From positions 1 through 64,000 of the forward strand of contig NZ_JABWRP020000012.1 of NCBI RefSeq assembly GCF_014269035.2: DNA of 64,000 nt, written 5' to 3'. The notes below the pieces were generated by a model. It worked only from the letters and a program-made list of their open reading frames with translations. It was not told where the DNA came from and did no database searches. Source of the stretch: Pseudomonas vlassakiae (lineage in GTDB: Bacteria > Pseudomonadota > Gammaproteobacteria > Pseudomonadales > Pseudomonadaceae). The position numbers and the translations under genes were made by a program. This document shows positions 20,261 to 29,063 of this stretch, piece after piece. Numbering within the stretch: position 1 is the stretch's first letter; each line of letters opens with the position of its first letter.

Positions 20261-21088
20261 TCAGGCAGGTTGCTGAGTCCTGAGCTTCTCGCTACGCCCG
20301 CGCAACCACTCCAGGGTCAGCAGCAGCACCACCGAGAAGGCAATCAACAGGGTCGCCGCCGCCGCAATGGTCGGGCTGAGGTTCTCGCGAATACCGCTGA
20401 ACATCTGCCGCGGCAGGGTCGCCTGCTCCGGTCCGGCGAGGAACAGCGTCACCACCACTTCGTCGAACGACGTGGCAAAGGCGAACAGTGCCCCCGAGAT
20501 CACTCCAGGGGCGATCAGCGGCAAGGTCACCCGACGGAAGGTCAACAACGGCGAGGCGCCGAGGCTGGCAGCCGCACGCACCAGGTTGTAGTTGAAGCCC
20601 TGCAGGGTCGCCGACACGGTAATGATGACGAACGGCACGCCCAGCACTGCGTGCACCAGGATCAGCGAGGTGAAACTATTGCCCATGCCCAGCGGGGCGA
20701 AGAACAGGTAGCTGGCCACGCCGATGATCACCACCGGTACCACCATCGGCGAAATCACCAGCGCCATCACCAGCGATTTGCCCGGGAAATCGCCACGGGT
20801 CAGGCCGATCGACGCCAGGGTGCCAAACACCATGGCCAGCACCGTGGCCGCTGGCGCGACGATGATGCTGTTCTTCAATGCCCGCATCCACTCGGCGGAG
20901 GCGAAGAAGTCGTGGTACCACTGCAGCGAAAAGCCTTGCAGTGGATAGACCAGGAAACTGCCGCTATTGAACGACAGCGGCACGATCACCAGCACCGGCA
21001 ACACCAGGAACAGCAGGATCAGGCCGCAGAGGATGCGCAGGGTGTAGAACCAGACCCGTTCGACGGGCGACATGTAGGGGCTCAGCAT
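20261..21088 (-). CDS. Polyamine-type ABC transporter permease (PotC class)
   Basis: 275 residues with six hydrophobic helices and a binding-protein-dependent transport EAA-type loop (ASLGASPLLTFRRVTLPLIAPG). It is the second of two permeases in a four-gene operon running ATPase, binding protein, permease, permease. It would form the inner-membrane channel with the 21.1-22.3 kb protein. The substrate class (putrescine/spermidine or a related amine) is inferred from the relatives of the operon. Confidence 0.88.
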   Translation of the reverse strand: MLSPYMSPVERVWFYTLRILCGLILLFLVLPVLVIVPLSFNSGSFLVYPLQGFSLQWYHDFFASAEWMRALKNSIIVAPAATVLAMVFGTLASIGLTRGDFPGKSLVMALVISPMVVPVVIIGVASYLFFAPLGMGNSFTSLILVHAVLGVPFVIITVSATLQGFNYNLVRAAASLGASPLLTFRRVTLPLIAPGVISGALFAFATSFDEVVVTLFLAGPEQATLPRQMFSGIRENLSPTIAAAATLLIAFSVVLLLTLEWLRGRSEKLRTQQPA

Positions 21089-21099
21089 CTCAAGGTTCC

Positions 21100-22347
21100 T
21101 CAGCTCAGGCGCAGGCGGCTGGCGCCGACCAGCCAGCTATAGATCAGGTACAGCAGCACGGTCGCCAGCAGCAACAAGCCACCCAGGGCCGTGGCCATGC
21201 CCCAGTTGATGCTGGTGTTGGTGTAGAAGGCGACGAAGTAGCTGACCATCTGGTCGTTCGGGCTGCCGAGCAGCGCCGGGGTGATGTAATAGCCGATGGC
21301 CAGGATGAACACCAGCAGGCAACCGGCGCCGACCCCGGCGTAGGTCTGCGGGAAGTACACCCGCCAGAAGCTGGCAAACGGGTGGCAGCCCAGCGAAATC
21401 GCCGCACGCATGTAGCTCGGCGAAATACCTTTCATCACGCTGTACAGCGGCAGGATCATGAATGGCAGCAGGATGTGCACCATCGAGATGTACACCCCGG
21501 TGCGGTTGAATACCAGCTCCAGTGGCTGGTCGATGATGCCCATCGCCATCAGCGCACTGTTGATCAAACCGCCGGACTGCAGCAGCACGATCCACGCAGC
21601 GACCCGTACCAGGATCGAGGTCCAGAACGGCAGCAGCACCAGGATCATCAGCAGGTTGCTCTGCCGGGTCGGCAGGTTGGCCAGCAGGTAGGCCAGCGGA
21701 TAGGCCAGCACCAGGCAGATGGCGGTGATCACCACACCCATCCACAGGGTGCGGGCAAAGATATCCAGGTAGATGGCCTGGTCGGGGGTGGCTTTGGCCA
21801 GCTCGCCAAGGTCATCGATGCGGTGGTCGAGCGACGCCAGCAGGTAGAACGAGGTCAGCGAGCTGGTATTGCGGCGGATCGCCTGCCAGTACGCCGGGTC
21901 GCCCCAACGCTCATCGAGTGCCTGCAAGGCATCCTTGTATGAGGCAGGCTCTGCCTTGAACGGCAGCGCCCGTGCGGTCTTGGCCAGCAGGCTGCGGTAG
22001 CCGGCCAGTTCCATGTTCAGGCGCTTGGAGAGGTCGCCCAGGGTCTGGTTCTTGCGCGACTCGGCCAAATCTTGGCTCAGCGCCTTGTAGACGTCTTCGC
22101 CGGGCAGGCTCTTGCCGTCCCACTGGCTGATCAACTCGACCGTGCGCGGCAGGCCGCCGACCACTTCCGGGTTGCCGACGCTCTTGTACAGCAGCGCCGC
22201 GATCGGCACCAGGAACACCAGCAGGAGAAACAGCGCCAGCGGCGCTATCAACGCCTGCGCCTTCCAGCGGTTGACCCGCTCGGCATGCTTGAGGCGCTGC
22301 TTGAGACTTGGACCTGCGCCTTCGTTGAGGGGCACTGCAATGGCCAT
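21100..22347 (-). CDS. Polyamine-type ABC transporter permease (PotB class)
   Basis: 415 residues. After the first helix (about 37-58) comes an unusually long periplasmic segment of about 140 residues, rich in charged residues. Five further helices and an EAA loop (AAISLGCHPFASFWRVYFPQ) follow. This long-loop form is typical of one PotB branch in pseudomonads. It ends 11 bases before the second permease and starts 60 bases after the binding-protein gene. Confidence 0.88.
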   Translation of the reverse strand: MAIAVPLNEGAGPSLKQRLKHAERVNRWKAQALIAPLALFLLLVFLVPIAALLYKSVGNPEVVGGLPRTVELISQWDGKSLPGEDVYKALSQDLAESRKNQTLGDLSKRLNMELAGYRSLLAKTARALPFKAEPASYKDALQALDERWGDPAYWQAIRRNTSSLTSFYLLASLDHRIDDLGELAKATPDQAIYLDIFARTLWMGVVITAICLVLAYPLAYLLANLPTRQSNLLMILVLLPFWTSILVRVAAWIVLLQSGGLINSALMAMGIIDQPLELVFNRTGVYISMVHILLPFMILPLYSVMKGISPSYMRAAISLGCHPFASFWRVYFPQTYAGVGAGCLLVFILAIGYYITPALLGSPNDQMVSYFVAFYTNTSINWGMATALGGLLLLATVLLYLIYSWLVGASRLRLS

Positions 22348-22407
22348 GGCGAACTCCGCGATACAGGCTGAAATTGGGGCCGCAGCGCGGCCCCGCTTCC
22401 CGGTTTC

Positions 22408-23442
22408 TTACTTCTTCGCCGCCCAGGCGTTGAAGCGTTGCTCCAGCTGCTCGCTGTTGTCGGCCCAGAAGGCCACGTCGATCTGCACCTGGTTGGCGAT
22501 GTTCTCAGGCGTGGTCGGCATGTCTTTCTTCACCGCATCGGCCAGCAGCGGGACGGCCTTGGAGTTGGCCGGGCCATAGGCGATGTTCTCGGAGTAGGTC
22601 TTCTGCTGCTCGGGCTGCACGGTGTAGGCGATGAACTTCTTCGCCTCCTCCACATCCTTGGCGCCTTTCGGGATCGCCCAGGCATCGAAGTCGTAGATGC
22701 CACCGTTCCACACCACCTTGAGGTTGCTCTCTTTCTGCACGGCGGCGATGCGGCCGTTGTAGGCCGAGCTCATGACCACGTCACCCGAGGCCAGGTACTG
22801 TGGCGGCTGGGCGCCCGCTTCCCACCACTGGATGCTCGGCTTGAGCTCGTCGAGCTTCTTGAAGGCGCGGTCCACGCCCTCCTTGGTCCCCAGCACCTGA
22901 TACACATCCTTCGGCGCCACGCCGTCGGCCATCAGGGCGAACTCGAGGGTGTACTTGGCGCCCTTGCGCAGGCCACGCTTGCCCGGGAATTTCTTGGTGT
23001 CCCAGAAATCGGCCCAACTGGTCGGTGCGGTCTTGAGCTTGTCGGCGTTGTAGGCCAATACCGTGGACCATACGAAGAAGCCCACGCCGCATGGCTGGAT
23101 GGCGCCCTTCACATAATCGGACTGGTCGCCGAACAGGGCCGGGTCGAGCTCTTCGAACATGCCCTCGTCGCAACCACGGGCCAACTCTGGCGACTCCACC
23201 TCCACCAGGTTCCACGACACGCTGTTGGTGTCGACCATGGCTTTGACCTTGGCCATTTCACCGTTGTACTCACCTGCGACGATCCTGCCCTCGCCGGCCT
23301 TTTCCCATGGCTCGTAGAATGCCTTGACCTGGGCCGCCTTGTTGGCACCGCCGAAGGAGACCACGGTCAGGTCCGCCGCCATGCTCTGGCCAGCGGCGCA
23401 CAGGCCGAGGGCCAGGGCGGTCAGTTTCAACTGCTTGCGCAT
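22408..23442 (-). CDS. Periplasmic polyamine-type binding protein
   Basis: 344 residues from ATG 23442, just after AGAGAATAATA; longer open frame upstream is not needed. The signal peptide is MRKQLKLTALALGLCAAGQSMA, cut before ADLTV. The PotD/PotF-type fold is suggested by VSFGGANKAAQVKAFYEPWEK, the Trp-rich WSTVLAYNADKL...SWADFWD segment and QWWEAGAQPPQYLASGDVVMSSAYNGR. Delivers substrate to the two permeases. Substrate not proven. Confidence 0.9.
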   Translation of the reverse strand: MRKQLKLTALALGLCAAGQSMAADLTVVSFGGANKAAQVKAFYEPWEKAGEGRIVAGEYNGEMAKVKAMVDTNSVSWNLVEVESPELARGCDEGMFEELDPALFGDQSDYVKGAIQPCGVGFFVWSTVLAYNADKLKTAPTSWADFWDTKKFPGKRGLRKGAKYTLEFALMADGVAPKDVYQVLGTKEGVDRAFKKLDELKPSIQWWEAGAQPPQYLASGDVVMSSAYNGRIAAVQKESNLKVVWNGGIYDFDAWAIPKGAKDVEEAKKFIAYTVQPEQQKTYSENIAYGPANSKAVPLLADAVKKDMPTTPENIANQVQIDVAFWADNSEQLEQRFNAWAAKK

Positions 23443-23482
23443 TATTATTCTCTCCACAGTACAGGGTTGGTGAAGCAATCGA

Positions 23483-24607
23483 TCAGTGGGCTTCGGCAAT
23501 CGGATCGAGCGCGCGGGCGTGCTCCACCTCCCAGCCCAGGGGTACCACATCGCCCACGGCCAGCGCCGGGTCGAGCTCGGCGATCGGCTGTTTGACGAAG
23601 AAGTCGGCCTTGCCACAGACCTCCAGGCGCACCCGTACGTGGTCGCCCAGGTAGATGAACTCGGCCACGCGGCCAGAGAAGCGGTTGACGCAGCTTTCGC
23701 TGTGGCCGTTGAGGCGCACGCGCTCGGGGCGTACCGAAAGGGTCACCGGCTCGCCGGCCTGGCCGACATTCACCGCCAGCGCCTCGACCCGCTCGCCACG
23801 GGCCAGCTGCACCTGGCAACGCTTGCCATCGCTGGCCAGCAGGGTGCCGTTGATGCGGTTGTTCTCGCCGATGAAGTTGGCGACGAAGGTGTTGCAGGGT
23901 TCTTCATAGAGGGTGCGCGGGTCGGCGATCTGCTGGATTTCGCCTTGGTGGAACACCGCCACGCGGTCGGACATGGTCAGTGCCTCACCCTGATCGTGGG
24001 TCACGTAGACCACGGTCACGCCCAGGCGCTGGTGAATGTGCTTGATCTCCATCTGCATGTGTTCACGCAGCTGCTTGTCGAGGGCGCCCAGCGGTTCGTC
24101 CATCAATACCAGCTGTGGCTCGAACACCAGTGCCCGAGCCAATGCCACACGCTGCTGCTGACCGCCGGACAGCTGGCCGGGGTAGCGCTTGGCGAAAGCA
24201 TCGAGCTGGACCATGTTCAGCACCCGCTTGACCCGTTCGCTGATGTCGGTCTTGCTCAGGCCGCGCACGGTCAGCGGGAAGGCCAGGTTCTCGGCCACGG
24301 TCATGTGCGGGAACAGTGCGTAGTTCTGGAACACCATGCCGATGTCGCGCTTGTGCGGCGGCACGTTGTTGATCGAGCGCCCGGCCAGCTGGATTTCACC
24401 GGCGGTCGGGGTTTCGAAACCGGCCAGCATCATCAGGCTGGTGGTCTTGCCCGAGCCGGAGGGGCCGAGCAGGGTGAGAAATTCACCCTTGCGAATGTCC
24501 AGGTTGAGGTTTTTGACGATCAGCGATTCGCCGTCGTAGCTCTTCTGCACACCACGGAAGCTGACCAGCGTCTCGCTGGTGGCAGCGTTCGAATTCGCCT
24601 CGCTCAT
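23483..24607 (-). CDS. Polyamine-type ABC transporter ATPase (PotA class)
   Basis: 374 residues from ATG 24607 (AAGGTG upstream). Walker A is GPSGSGKTT, the Q-loop lies in MVFQNYALFPHMT, the signature is LSGGQQQRVALARAL, Walker B is LVLMDEPLGALD and the switch His is in VTHDQGEA. A C-terminal TOBE-like domain (GTLLASDGKRCQVQLARGE) follows. It is the first gene of the transporter operon. A 303-base gap before it holds the large inverted repeat at 24767-24882 and no gene. Confidence 0.93.
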   Translation of the reverse strand: MSEANSNAATSETLVSFRGVQKSYDGESLIVKNLNLDIRKGEFLTLLGPSGSGKTTSLMMLAGFETPTAGEIQLAGRSINNVPPHKRDIGMVFQNYALFPHMTVAENLAFPLTVRGLSKTDISERVKRVLNMVQLDAFAKRYPGQLSGGQQQRVALARALVFEPQLVLMDEPLGALDKQLREHMQMEIKHIHQRLGVTVVYVTHDQGEALTMSDRVAVFHQGEIQQIADPRTLYEEPCNTFVANFIGENNRINGTLLASDGKRCQVQLARGERVEALAVNVGQAGEPVTLSVRPERVRLNGHSESCVNRFSGRVAEFIYLGDHVRVRLEVCGKADFFVKQPIAELDPALAVGDVVPLGWEVEHARALDPIAEAH

Positions 24608-24766
24608 GCCTGCACCTTCTTGTTGGAATGACTGCGTAGGCAAAAGAGTAAAAGAGCCGCCAGCGCCCGGAAATCGGCGCTGCTGAGAGAATGCCATCAT
24701 CCCGCTGGAAGATTTGCTGTAGGGCAATCCCTACACGAATGGCGCTTTCAGGACATGCGCGTTCTT

Positions 24767-24882
24767 TGTGGGAGCGGCCTTGCGTCGCGAAAGGGCCGCA
24801 TCGCGGCCCCGGCACTCTCTGCTGCGAAGCTGAAATCTGGGGCTGCTACGCAGCCCTTTCGCGACGCAAGGCCGCTCCCACA
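24767..24882. repeat. 29-bp perfect inverted repeat (REP pair)
   Basis: tgtgggagcggccttgcgtc... (24767-24795) is repeated exactly in inverse at 24854-24882 around a 58-base centre, which holds smaller hairpins such as ggggctgc/gcagcccc-like pairs. It lies between the promoter side of the ATPase gene and the end of the response-regulator gene. Confidence 0.85.
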
Positions 24883-24910
24883 GGGACCGCGTCATCTGCC
24901 GTAGTCGCAA

Positions 24911-25540
24911 TCAGACCAGCTTGTGCTCCATGGCGTACTTCACCAGCTCCGCCAGCGAATTGACCTTGAGCTTCTGCATCAGCCTGGCCTTGTGGGTGCT
25001 GATGGTCTTGCTCGACAGCGCCAGTTGCTGGGCGATGTCGTTGACGTTGGCGCCCTGGGCCAAGCGCTCGAACACCGAGAACTCGCGCTCTGACAACAGC
25101 GTGTGCAGTGGCCGGGTTTCAGTCAGGCCTACCTCGAAGACCATGCGGTCGGCCAGTGCCGGATCGATATAGCGCCCGCCGCCTGCCACCCGGCGAATCG
25201 CCGTGAGCAACAGGGCCGGGTCACTGTCCTTGGTCGCATAGCCAGCAGCGCCAGCTTTCAAGGCGCGGGCAGCCATTTGCGCCTCATCGTGCATCGACAG
25301 CATCAGGATCGCCGGGGCATCGTGCAACGCGCGGATTCGCGGGATCGCCTCCAGGCCATTCACCCCCGGCATGGAGATGTCCAGCAACACCACCTCGCAG
25401 GGTGTGTGGCGCAGGGTTTCGAGCAACTGCTCGCCGTTCCCGGCCTCCCCCGCCACCTGCATGTCTTTGGCCAGGCCAATCAACTGTTTGATGCCTTCGC
25501 GGACAATGGTGTGGTCTTCGGCCACCAGCACTCGAATCAC
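24911..25540 (-). CDS. NarL/FixJ-type response regulator
   Basis: 209 residues. The receiver domain has acidic residues E8/D9, the phospho-acceptor D54 in LLDISMPG and a K in YATKDSD. The C-terminal LuxR-type HTH (LSEREFSVFERLAQGANVNDIAQQLALSSKTISTHKARLM) binds DNA. It starts 10 bases after the sensor kinase gene, which is therefore its likely partner. Target genes are unknown. Confidence 0.93.
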   Translation of the reverse strand: MIRVLVAEDHTIVREGIKQLIGLAKDMQVAGEAGNGEQLLETLRHTPCEVVLLDISMPGVNGLEAIPRIRALHDAPAILMLSMHDEAQMAARALKAGAAGYATKDSDPALLLTAIRRVAGGGRYIDPALADRMVFEVGLTETRPLHTLLSEREFSVFERLAQGANVNDIAQQLALSSKTISTHKARLMQKLKVNSLAELVKYAMEHKLV

Positions 25541-25550
25541 GCTCGCTCTC

Positions 25551-27938
25551 CTACTCCAAGGGAATGGCCACGCTCAGGCTGGTGCCTTCGCCTGGTTCAC
25601 TGTCCAGCGCCATGCTGCCGCCGAGCATCAGCACCCGCTCACGTACGCCGACCAGGCCGAACGAGGCAGGCCTGGGCTGGTCCCGGCAGAACCCGGTGCC
25701 ATCGTCGCTGACGGTCATGCGCAACTGCCCGTCCTCACGCACCAGCTCGATCTCCACACTGTGCGCCTGCGCGTGGCGCATCACGTTGGTCAACGCCTCC
25801 TGCAGGATGCGGAACAGGCCGATGGCCTTGGCATCGCTCAATGCTGGCAGATTATCCGGTACCTGCACCAGACAGGGTATCTGCGTGCGCGCTTCGAAGC
25901 GCCGCGCCTGCCATTCGATGGCCGAGGCAATGCCGGCGTCGAGGATCGGTGGACGCAGCGCGGTGGCGACGTCACGCACCAACTGGAACAGCTGGGCGAT
26001 CAGGCGCTTCATGCTGCCCAGGCGCTCGTGCAGCCCAGGATCCAGTTCGGCAAAGGCCAGCTCGCACATCGACACTTCCAGCTTGAGCACGGTCAGCATC
26101 TGCCCCAGCTCGTCGTGAACTTCACGGGCGATGCGGGCCTTTTCCTCTTCGCGCACGCTCTCCAGGTGCGCCGACAGTTCGCGCAGCTGTTCCTGCGATT
26201 GGGCCAGCGCCAGCTCGGCGCGCTTGCCTTGGGTAATGTCCCAGACGATACCGTCCCAGGCCACCCGGCCATTGGGCAGGCGTCGGGCACTGGCCTTGAT
26301 GTCGGCCCAGCGTTGCTCGCCCTGACGGGTGAGGATGCGCCCCTGCCACGACCAGTCCTGATCGCTGGCAATGGCCAGATCCTGCACCTGGTGATAGTCG
26401 GCCCGGTCGTCCGGGTGAACGAGATTGCGCAAGCCCATCAGCGGGTGCTGGATCTGCGCAGGCGTGTAACCCACCAGTGCCTCGCTGCCTTCGCTGATGT
26501 AGGGAAATTCCGGCTCACCTTCGGCCGGCGCCGGTTCAAGGCGGAACACCAGGCCCGGTACGTTGCCTGCGATACCCTTGAGCCGCGCCTCGCTTTCGCG
26601 CAACGCTGCCAGGGCGCGATGGCGCTCGGTGACATCGGCGAGGTACACCACCAGGTATTCGGCATCGCGAAAACGCAGGAAACTCAGCGACAACTCCACC
26701 GGGAGCAAGCTGCCATCCGCGCGCCGGCATTGGGTTTCGAATTGCCGGGCACCGCCGTCGCCGGCGCGGGCCCCTTTCCACAGTTCGAGCCAGCGGTCCA
26801 TGCTCAGGTTCGGCTCGAAGTCGCTCAGCGGGCGCTCCAGCAACTCAGCCTCGGCATAGCCGAGCATGGCCTCCACTGCATGGTTGGCGTAGCGCACATG
26901 GCTGTCCCAATTGACCCAGAGAATGCCCACCGTACTCTGGTCGATAGCGAACTGGCTAAGGCGCAGTGCCTCTTCGCGGCCCTGCCGCTCGGTCAGGCTT
27001 TCGCGCGTGGCCAGCAGACTGCGCTCCAGCTGACGTTGCTGCCGACGCTGCCACACCAGGGTGGCCACGGTACACAGCAGCAACATGCCGAACAGCAACG
27101 CCAGGTTCTGCCAGAAGCCCGGCGACTCGCTCAAGCGCGGGTATTTAGGCTGCAACCAACGCTGGTGAAGTTGTTCCAGCTCCTTGGCAGGCATGGCCTG
27201 CAGCCCGCGTTCGAGCACATCGGCGAGCATCGGCCAGTCGCGCCGCGAGCCCACCCGCAATAACTGGGGCAAGCCTATATCACCCACCACTACCAACTCG
27301 GCGAACTCATTTTCGCGTGACAACCGACTCAGCTGAGCCTCATCCAGCACCGCGTAACTGGCCTGGCCGCCGACCACCCATTGCAACGCCTCGCGTTCGC
27401 TGGGCACGCCTTGCACGTTCAGGCCGCTGTAATTACCGCGCAGATAGTCGGCAAGGGCGCTGGGCATGCGCACCGCGACGCGGGTTTGCGCATCGAGCTT
27501 TTCCAGCTCTACCGACATTGCCCCCGTCCGCGCTCCCACCACCAGTTGGGGTACCCGCATGTAAGGGTCGCTGAACAGCCACAGGCGCAAGCTGGCCGGG
27601 GTTTGCGTCAGCCCTGGGGCAAAATCGATTTCTCCTGCCTGCAAGGCATGTTCAAGGCTGGCCTGGTCAGTGAAGTTGCGCCAGGTCAGGTCCAGGCCCA
27701 GCGCTTGTCCCAACCCGTTCACCAGCTCGACGTTGGCGCCGTAAAGCTGTTGCAGACGCCGGTCGAACTGGGCGTAGGGCGCCTGCAGCACCAGGCCGAC
27801 ACGCAAGCTGCGATGGCTTTCGAGCCATTGCTGCTGTGCAGGCTCCAAGGTCACCACTGGCGGCACCTGCGGCCGTGCCAACGCGATCAAGGGCAGGCAC
27901 AACCAGCCGATAACCAACAGGCGACGCAATCGCTTCAT
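25551..27938 (-). CDS. Sensor histidine kinase with periplasmic SBP domain and two PAS domains
   Basis: 795 residues. Signal peptide; SBP_bac_3-like ligand domain (about 30-265); one membrane helix around NLALLFGMLLLCTVATLVW; two PAS/PAC domains (about 325-560). A HisKA_3 dimerisation helix follows with phospho-acceptor H608 in AREVHDELGQML, then a HATPase domain with NVMRHAQA, DDGTGF and GLVGVRERV. It is a NarX-like kinase partnered with the downstream response regulator. The periplasmic domain suggests a small-molecule ligand; proximity to an amine transporter hints at, but does not show, an amine or amino acid. Confidence 0.9.
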   Translation of the reverse strand: MKRLRRLLVIGWLCLPLIALARPQVPPVVTLEPAQQQWLESHRSLRVGLVLQAPYAQFDRRLQQLYGANVELVNGLGQALGLDLTWRNFTDQASLEHALQAGEIDFAPGLTQTPASLRLWLFSDPYMRVPQLVVGARTGAMSVELEKLDAQTRVAVRMPSALADYLRGNYSGLNVQGVPSEREALQWVVGGQASYAVLDEAQLSRLSRENEFAELVVVGDIGLPQLLRVGSRRDWPMLADVLERGLQAMPAKELEQLHQRWLQPKYPRLSESPGFWQNLALLFGMLLLCTVATLVWQRRQQRQLERSLLATRESLTERQGREEALRLSQFAIDQSTVGILWVNWDSHVRYANHAVEAMLGYAEAELLERPLSDFEPNLSMDRWLELWKGARAGDGGARQFETQCRRADGSLLPVELSLSFLRFRDAEYLVVYLADVTERHRALAALRESEARLKGIAGNVPGLVFRLEPAPAEGEPEFPYISEGSEALVGYTPAQIQHPLMGLRNLVHPDDRADYHQVQDLAIASDQDWSWQGRILTRQGEQRWADIKASARRLPNGRVAWDGIVWDITQGKRAELALAQSQEQLRELSAHLESVREEEKARIAREVHDELGQMLTVLKLEVSMCELAFAELDPGLHERLGSMKRLIAQLFQLVRDVATALRPPILDAGIASAIEWQARRFEARTQIPCLVQVPDNLPALSDAKAIGLFRILQEALTNVMRHAQAHSVEIELVREDGQLRMTVSDDGTGFCRDQPRPASFGLVGVRERVLMLGGSMALDSEPGEGTSLSVAIPLE

Positions 27939-27960
27939 CTACACGCTCGTCTTGGCAAGG

Positions 27961-27981
27961 GCGGCCATGCAGCATGGCCGC
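27961..27981. promoter_or_regulatory. Perfect palindrome in divergent promoter region
   Basis: gcggccatg / catggccgc with a 3-base centre, in the 95-base gap between the divergent sensor kinase and DUF3530 genes. It could be an operator or an mRNA hairpin just before the kinase start codon. Confidence 0.5.
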
Positions 27982-28033
27982 CGCGGGCAAATACTATTAG
28001 GCTGCCGGTATCATTCTGGCCTTGGGTTGATTC

Positions 28034-29032
28034 ATGTCCACACTTTATCGCACGACGCTGGCAATGTGCTGCCTGGCCTCGCTCCTACCACTCGCCGCCC
28101 TGGCCACCGATGCGGCCACGCCAGAGGCGGCAAGCGAGGCGCCCTCCGCCGCGGCGCCACGCCCACCGTTGCTGGAGCGCAGCCAGGAGGGCGCGCAAGC
28201 CCTGGAGCGCCTGGTACCAAAAGCCGAACAACAGACCCTGCAGGCCGGAGCGGACAGCTTCCTGGCCCTGTGGAAACCGGCCAACGTCGCTGATCCGCAA
28301 GGTGCCGTGATCATCGTGCCTGGCGCTGGCGAGAATGCCGACTGGCCCAATGCAGTCGGGCCGCTGCGGCGCAAGTTCCCGGATATCGGCTGGCACAGCC
28401 TGAGCGTGAGCCTGCCCGACCTGCTCGCCGACGCCCCGCAGGCGCGGGTAGAGGCCAAGCCGGCGCCAGCGCCTGAGCAGAAGGCAGGCGAAAGCGCACC
28501 GGCCAAGGACACCCCCGCCGACGCCAACGCCAACGTCGCCCAGGCAACGGCCGCCGATGCCGATACCGCAGAAAGCACCGACGCCGAGCAAGCCAGCGAA
28601 CAGAACGACGTGGCCGACGCTGAACGCATCTTCGCCCGCCTGGATGCTGCCGTAGCCTATGCGCAGCAGCACAATTCGCGCAGCATCGTGCTGATCGGTC
28701 ACGGCAGCGGCGCCTATTGGGCAGCGCGCTACCTGAGCGAGAAGCAACCGCCGCAGGTGCAGAAACTGGTGATGTTGGCGGCGCAGACGCCGGCGCGGGT
28801 CGAGCACGATCTGGAAAGCCTGACGCCAACCCTCAAGGTGCCGACGGCCGATCTCTACTACGCCACCCGTACCGGCGACCGCAATGCGGCGGCGCAGCGC
28901 TTGCAGGCCAGCAAACGGCAGAAGGGCAGCCAGTACAAGCAGCTCTCGCTGATTGCCATGCCGGCGAACAAGGACGGCGAGCAGGAGCAGCTGTTCCGCA
29001 GGGTTCGAGGCTGGATGAGCCCGCAACAGTAG
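28034..29032 (+). CDS. DUF3530 alpha/beta-hydrolase-like periplasmic protein
   Basis: 332 residues with a signal peptide ending near ALA (about residue 24). A split alpha/beta-hydrolase pattern is visible: GAVIIVPGAGENADWP as the oxyanion-side strand, then VLIGHGSGAYWAARYL with Gly-His-Gly-Ser-Gly as a nucleophile elbow. An Ala/Asp/Glu/Pro-rich insert of about 60 residues lies between these blocks and is probably disordered. Function unknown. Confidence 0.8.
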   Translation: MSTLYRTTLAMCCLASLLPLAALATDAATPEAASEAPSAAAPRPPLLERSQEGAQALERLVPKAEQQTLQAGADSFLALWKPANVADPQGAVIIVPGAGENADWPNAVGPLRRKFPDIGWHSLSVSLPDLLADAPQARVEAKPAPAPEQKAGESAPAKDTPADANANVAQATAADADTAESTDAEQASEQNDVADAERIFARLDAAVAYAQQHNSRSIVLIGHGSGAYWAARYLSEKQPPQVQKLVMLAAQTPARVEHDLESLTPTLKVPTADLYYATRTGDRNAAAQRLQASKRQKGSQYKQLSLIAMPANKDGEQEQLFRRVRGWMSPQQ

Positions 29033-29043
29033 CGTGAATGGCC

Positions 29044-29062
29044 AGGGGCGCTGTGCGCCCCT
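29044..29062. terminator. Hairpin between converging DUF3530 and djlA genes
   Basis: A perfect 7-bp aggggcg / cgcccct stem with a 5-base loop, directly between two stop codons. No T tract, so a weak or factor-dependent terminator. Confidence 0.5.
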
Positions 29063-29063
29063 G

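Noticed and set aside
24608-24910. A possible small gene in the 303-base gap
   Set aside because: The open frames there run through the 29-bp inverted repeat and have no start site or conserved look; it is REP DNA.
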